This document shows positions 31,947 through 35,582 of a stretch of DNA of 35,582 bases, piece by piece (the first letter of the stretch is position 1; every line of letters starts with the position of its first letter). A program made the translations under genes and the position numbers. The stretch spans positions 1-35,582 of the forward strand of contig JASBRX010000051.1 of assembly GCA_030149245.1 (NCBI GenBank). The letters run 5' to 3'. The notes beneath the pieces were generated by a model. That model was not told where the DNA came from, did not search any database, and was given only the letters and a program-made list of their open reading frames with translations. The stretch comes from Sphingomonas bacterium (GTDB lineage Bacteria; Pseudomonadota; Alphaproteobacteria; Sphingomonadales; Sphingomonadaceae).

Positions 31947-34081
31947 CGCGTGATCACCCAGGTAACGGCTGCGGTCAGGCCGATCAGCATGACGAACGCA
32001 TAGCTATAGACATATCCGGACTGGAGGCGCCCGCTCCACACGCCCGCAAAGCGGACCAGGGCAGCGGAGCCGTTCGGGCCGAAGCGGTCGATCGTCCCCT
32101 CATCGCCCTGCTTCCAGAACAGGCGGCCGAACCAGAAGGCGGGCTTCACGAACAGCACATTGTACAGCTCGTCGAAATACCACTTGTTCAGCAGGAACTT
32201 GTAGAGAAGCACGAAAGTCGCCGTGAAGCGCGCCGGGATCGTCGGCGACTTGATGTACGCGACCCACGCCCCGAACAGGCCGAGCAGCATCACGATGCTG
32301 GCCGACAGCTTCACCCACAGCGGCACTTCATGCATCGCGTGCGCCAGGTGTTCGTCAAACGCGACCGCGCCCTTCCAGAAGATCTCACCTGCCTCGGGCT
32401 GGATGAAGAACTTGTTGAAGACGAAGCCGGCGAACACTGCGCCGAGGCTGAGCACCAGCAGCGGGATCACCATCGGCAGCGGGCTCTCGTGCGGATGGTA
32501 TCCGCCGGTCCCGTCCGCAGTCTCATGCGCGCCAGGCGCATGGGCGTGCGGTTCGTGACCGGCATCTTCCTGCGCCGGCGGGTTCTCCGCATGCGCGACC
32601 GCGTGGCCATGCGCCTCGTCATGCGCGTGGTCATGGCCGTGCGAGTCATGCAGCGCGTGCTGGATATGCTCCGACTGCGTCCAGCGCGGTTTGCCGAAGA
32701 AGGTCAGGAACATAAGGCGCCACGAATAGAAGCTCGTGAGCAGCGCCGCAAAGACACCGACCCAGAATGCGCCCTGCCCAGCCCCACCAGCGGCATAGGC
32801 CGCCTCGAGGATTGCGTCCTTGGAGTGGAAGCCCGCGAACCCGGCATGGAGCCAGTAGATGCCGACGCCGGTGATCGCGAGCGTGCCCGCCATCATCGTC
32901 CAATAGGTGACCGGGATATGCTTCCGCAGGCCGCCATAATAGCGCATGTCCTGTTCATGGTGCATCGCGTGGATGACCGAGCCGGCACCCAGGAACAGCA
33001 GCGCCTTGAAGAAGGCGTGGGTGAACAGGTGGAACATCGCCGCGCCATACATGCCGACGCCCGCGGCGAAGAACATGTAGCCGAGCTGCGAACAGGTCGA
33101 ATAGGCGATGACGCGCTTGATGTCGGTCTGCGTCGTGCCGACCGTCGCGGCGAACAGGCAGGTCGCGGCACCGATGAACGTGACGAAGCCGAGTGCGATC
33201 GGCGCCTGTTCGAACAGCGGCGACAGGCGGCACACCATGAATACGCCCGCGGTAACCATCGTCGCCGCGTGGATCAGCGCCGACACCGGGGTCGGCCCCT
33301 CCATCGCGTCGGGCAACCAGGTGTGCAGGCCAAGCTGCGCCGACTTGCCCATCGCACCGACGAACAGCAGCAGGCACAGCACGGTCAGCGTGTCGACGCG
33401 ATAGCCCAGGAACCCGATCGTGCTGCCGGCCATGCCGGGCGCGGCTTCCAGGATCTCGGGGATCGAGATGGTGCCGAACACCAGGAACACGCCGAAGATG
33501 CCGAGCATGAAGCCAAGGTCGCCGACGCGGTTGACCACGAACGCCTTGATCGCGGCGGCATTGGCCGACGGCTTCTTGAACCAGAAACCGATCAGCAGGT
33601 AGCTCGCAAGGCCCACGCCTTCCCAGCCGAAGAACATCTGCAGCAGGTTGTCGGCGGTCACCAGCATCAGCATGGCGAAGGTGAACAGCGAGAGGTACGC
33701 GAAGAAGCGCGGCTGATCCGGGTCCTCTTCCATGTACGACCAGCTGTAGAGGTGGACTAGGCTGGACACGCTGGTGATGACGACGAGCATCACCGCAGTG
33801 AGGCTGTCGACCCGGAGCGACCAAAGAACATCCAGATCCCCGGACTTGATCCAGGTGAATACGGGACGAACTTCCCCACCGCCCGCGGTCGCCCAGCCAG
33901 TATCGGGGCTAGGTGTGCCAGCGAGAAAATGAAGGAAGATAACCCAGCTCAGCCCAGCGGCGATGAACAGAGCCCCGGTCGTGACCACTTTGGGAAACAG
34001 CGAGCCAAAGGCGCGATTGCTGAATCCAGCAACAATCGCAGCCAGCAATGGCAGGAATACGATGGCGTAGATGTAACCCAT
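31943..34081 (-). CDS. nuoL: NADH-quinone oxidoreductase subunit L, with a His-rich loop
   Basis: A 712-residue distal proton-pumping subunit of complex I, with the long lateral helix near the C-terminus. Typical motifs: [43 protein letters not shown] with the channel Lys, [18 protein letters not shown] and [17 protein letters not shown]. The protein is about 100 residues longer than the E. coli subunit. Part of the excess is a hydrophilic loop at about residues 470-532 with sixteen His ([15 protein letters not shown] and similar), between two membrane helices. Overlaps nuoK by one base and nuoM by four. Confidence 0.97.
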   Translation of the reverse strand: MGYIYAIVFLPLLAAIVAGFSNRAFGSLFPKVVTTGALFIAAGLSWVIFLHFLAGTPSPDTGWATAGGGEVRPVFTWIKSGDLDVLWSLRVDSLTAVMLVVITSVSSLVHLYSWSYMEEDPDQPRFFAYLSLFTFAMLMLVTADNLLQMFFGWEGVGLASYLLIGFWFKKPSANAAAIKAFVVNRVGDLGFMLGIFGVFLVFGTISIPEILEAAPGMAGSTIGFLGYRVDTLTVLCLLLFVGAMGKSAQLGLHTWLPDAMEGPTPVSALIHAATMVTAGVFMVCRLSPLFEQAPIALGFVTFIGAATCLFAATVGTTQTDIKRVIAYSTCSQLGYMFFAAGVGMYGAAMFHLFTHAFFKALLFLGAGSVIHAMHHEQDMRYYGGLRKHIPVTYWTMMAGTLAITGVGIYWLHAGFAGFHSKDAILEAAYAAGGAGQGAFWVGVFAALLTSFYSWRLMFLTFFGKPRWTQSEHIQHALHDSHGHDHAHDEAHGHAVAHAENPPAQEDAGHEPHAHAPGAHETADGTGGYHPHESPLPMVIPLLVLSLGAVFAGFVFNKFFIQPEAGEIFWKGAVAFDEHLAHAMHEVPLWVKLSASIVMLLGLFGAWVAYIKSPTIPARFTATFVLLYKFLLNKWYFDELYNVLFVKPAFWFGRLFWKQGDEGTIDRFGPNGSAALVRFAGVWSGRLQSGYVYSYAFVMLIGLTAAVTWVITR

Positions 34082-34386
34082 CAGCCCTTCATCCGATTGA
34101 CGTCGTCGACCGAGATCGTGCCGCGGCCGCGGAAATAGATGACAAGGATGGCAAGGCCGATCGCGGCCTCACCCGCCGCAACGGTCAGCACAAACATCGC
34201 GAACACCTGCCCCACCAGATCGCCGAGATACGACGAGAAGGCGACGAGGTTGAGGTTCACGCTCAGCAGGATCAGCTCGATCGCCATCAGGATGACGATG
34301 AGGTTCTTGCGGTTCATGAAGATGCCGAGCACGCCCATGGTGAACAGGATCGCGCTGACGACGAGGTAATGGGTCAGGCCGATCAT
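34081..34386 (-). CDS. nuoK: NADH-quinone oxidoreductase subunit K
   Basis: A 101-residue three-helix membrane subunit of complex I. It matches NuoK over its whole length: [20 protein letters not shown], then [24 protein letters not shown] with the conserved Glu in helix 2 that forms part of the central proton path, and [22 protein letters not shown] with the Glu of helix 3. Starts with an ATGA overlap on the nuoJ stop. Confidence 0.98.
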   Translation of the reverse strand: MIGLTHYLVVSAILFTMGVLGIFMNRKNLIVILMAIELILLSVNLNLVAFSSYLGDLVGQVFAMFVLTVAAGEAAIGLAILVIYFRGRGTISVDDVNRMKG

Positions 34387-35003
34387 AGCTCCACCCCCTG
34401 CCCGACGGGCTGATTGACGTTGCGGATGGCGTCCTTCTGACGCCGGTTGATCTGGCGCCAGACATTCTGCTTCATCACCCCGCCGCGCTGACGGTGGGTC
34501 AGCACGATCGCGCCGACCATGGCGACGAGCAGGATGAAGCCGGCGGCCTCAAACAGATAAAGATAGCGGCTGTAGAGCAGCAGCCCGATCGCCTCGACAT
34601 TGGGTACCTGGCCCAGCGCGGCGTCGGTCGGCGCGATCCGCTTGGCAAGGTCGATCTTGCCCGCGCTCCACGCCATGGTGCCGATGACGATCTCCGCCGC
34701 GAGTGCCACCGCGATGGCCAGCCCCAGCATCGCATAGCGCACGAAGCCGGCGCGCAGCTCGGCGAAATCGATGTCGAGCATCATCACGACGAACAGGAAC
34801 AGCACCGCGACCGCGCCGACATAGACGATGACCAGCAGCATCGCGATGAACTCCGCCCCCGCCAGCACCATCAGGCCGGCGGCGTTGAAGAACGCCAGGA
34901 TCAGCCACAGCACCGAATACACGGGATTGCGGGCGGTAATCGTGAACATGGCGCTGACGCACACGATCACGGCGAACATGTAGAAGGCGAATGCCTGGAT
35001 CAT
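34383..35003 (-). CDS. nuoJ: NADH-quinone oxidoreductase subunit J
   Basis: A 206-residue membrane subunit of complex I with five hydrophobic segments. The hallmark conserved helix is [24 protein letters not shown] (third helix, with the pi-bulge Tyr-Val-Gly-Ala-Val), preceded by [20 protein letters not shown]. The C-terminal 40 residues are basic and hydrophilic ([16 protein letters not shown]). It is followed by nuoK with a 4-nt overlap. Upstream a 135-bp gap with a palindromic repeat separates it from nuoI, the only gap in an otherwise overlapping nuo string. Confidence 0.97.
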   Translation of the reverse strand: MIQAFAFYMFAVIVCVSAMFTITARNPVYSVLWLILAFFNAAGLMVLAGAEFIAMLLVIVYVGAVAVLFLFVVMMLDIDFAELRAGFVRYAMLGLAIAVALAAEIVIGTMAWSAGKIDLAKRIAPTDAALGQVPNVEAIGLLLYSRYLYLFEAAGFILLVAMVGAIVLTHRQRGGVMKQNVWRQINRRQKDAIRNVNQPVGQGVEL

Positions 35004-35015
35004 GCGAACAACTCC

Positions 35016-35095
35016 GTCGCCCCGGCTAAGGCCGGGGCCGCCAGTGGCCCGCGCACGCCCCCAAACTTGGCGATCCCGGCCTGCGCCGGGATGAC
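35016..35095. repeat. Bipartite palindromic repeat between nuoI and nuoJ
   Basis: The left half (35016-35041) matches the birA-embedded half-site at 24 of 26 positions. The right half (about 35069-35095) is a hairpin of the related type GATCCCGGCC/GCCGGGATGAC in the opposite orientation. The two halves belong to slightly different subtypes. It fills most of the 135-bp gap between nuoI and nuoJ and would form stems in the nuo mRNA. Confidence 0.85.
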
Positions 35096-35138
35096 GGGTA
35101 AATGGTGAATCATCGTCTGTCCCACTGTTGCCGCGCGC

Positions 35139-35582
35139 TTAACGATAGGGTGCATCGGCGGCAAGGTTCGCGGCGATTGCGCGTTCCCAGCGGTCGCCGT
35201 TCGCGAGCAGCTTGTCCTTGTGATAGATCAGCTCCTCACGGGTTTCGGTCGCGAATTCGAAGTTCGGCCCCTCGACAATGGCGTCCACCGGGCATGCCTC
35301 CTGGCACAGGCCGCAATAGATGCACTTGGTCATGTCGATGTCGTAGCGCGTGGTGCGGCGGCTGCCATCGTCACGCGGTTCGGCCTCGATCGTGATCGCC
35401 AGCGCCGGGCACACCGCCTCACACAGCTTGCACGCGATGCAGCGCTCTTCGCCGTTCGGATAACGGCGCAGCGCATGCTCGCCGCGGAAGCGGGGCGAGA
35501 TCGGGTTCTTCTCGTACGGATAGTTGATCGTCGCCTTGGGCTTGAAGAAATACTTCAGCGTGAGGGCATGCGCCTTCACGAA
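35139..35582 (-). CDS. nuoI: NADH-quinone oxidoreductase subunit I (partial)
   Basis: The ferredoxin-like subunit of complex I, carrying two [4Fe-4S] clusters (N6a and N6b) in the electron path to quinone. Both cluster motifs are complete: [12 protein letters not shown] and [12 protein letters not shown]. The family helix-turn [19 protein letters not shown] and [17 protein letters not shown] precede them. The frame stays open to the right edge of the window, and the usual N-terminal 15-20 residues lie beyond it, so the GTG at 35579 is an internal Val, not the start. Confidence 0.97.
   Translation of the reverse strand, partial: FVKAHALTLKYFFKPKATINYPYEKNPISPRFRGEHALRRYPNGEERCIACKLCEAVCPALAITIEAEPRDDGSRRTTRYDIDMTKCIYCGLCQEACPVDAIVEGPNFEFATETREELIYHKDKLLANGDRWERAIAANLAADAPYR

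Noticed and set aside
30384..33760. Two long plus-strand frames over nuoM and nuoL
   Set aside because: Mirror images of membrane-protein codons, rich in Arg, His, Gln and Asp; no sign of a real gene.

Overview
The window is a GC-rich piece of an alphaproteobacterial chromosome, most likely from a sphingomonad (Sphingomonadaceae). The support is the neighbour order rpsT-dnaA and mutM-ubiE-ubiB-coaBC-dut, a nuo operon running into birA-coaX-rnj-DUF1467, and the style of the proteins. It is mostly core housekeeping chromosome. I see no tRNA, rRNA, insertion sequence, prophage or CRISPR array.

Layout. 1-270: a small Flp/Fap pilin gene and a terminator. 289-4089 (minus): a tightly packed string made of a 45-residue membrane micro-protein, a secreted 599-residue protein of unknown function, xerD and accA. 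4173-5809 (plus): aroK-aroB of the shikimate pathway. 5806-7736: a LysR regulator divergent from an NAD(P)-binding epimerase-type gene, with a perfect palindrome over the regulator start codon. 7798-9880 (minus): rpsT and dnaA with a 400-bp noncoding stretch between them. 9991-10806 (minus): mutM. 10862-18210 (plus): nine genes with no gap over 10 nt, holding ubiquinone (ubiE, ubiB), CoA (coaBC), dUTPase (dut) and MoeB/ThiF-type genes interleaved with four uncharacterised exported or membrane proteins. 18214-19972 (minus): an exported amidohydrolase and a DUF1244 protein. 20033-21505 (plus): pyruvate kinase. 21502-22257 (minus): rpmJ and a HAD hydrolase. 22423-25376 (plus): a DUF4136 lipoprotein, an M14 carboxypeptidase, a protein with two TonB-C-like domains and a GNAT acetyltransferase. 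25379-35582 (minus): nuoI (cut by the window edge), nuoJ, K, L, M, N, birA, coaX, rnj and a DUF1467 gene.

How the genes fit together. The nuo genes encode part of respiratory complex I, and ubiE and ubiB help make its electron acceptor, ubiquinone. BirA biotinylates the carrier subunit of acetyl-CoA carboxylase, whose alpha subunit is accA. CoaX and CoaBC are the first and middle steps of CoA synthesis. DnaA, XerD, MutM and Dut serve replication, chromosome resolution, repair and nucleotide-pool cleaning.

Most notable observations: a palindromic repeat inserted in frame inside birA that adds about 24 residues, with two related elements in nearby intergenic gaps; nine GANTC methylation-type sites within 258 bp upstream of dnaA; an alpha/beta-hydrolase lipoprotein lacking its catalytic Ser and His; and an uncharacterised micro-protein/secreted-protein pair coupled to xerD. 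No clearly new multi-gene system is evident.
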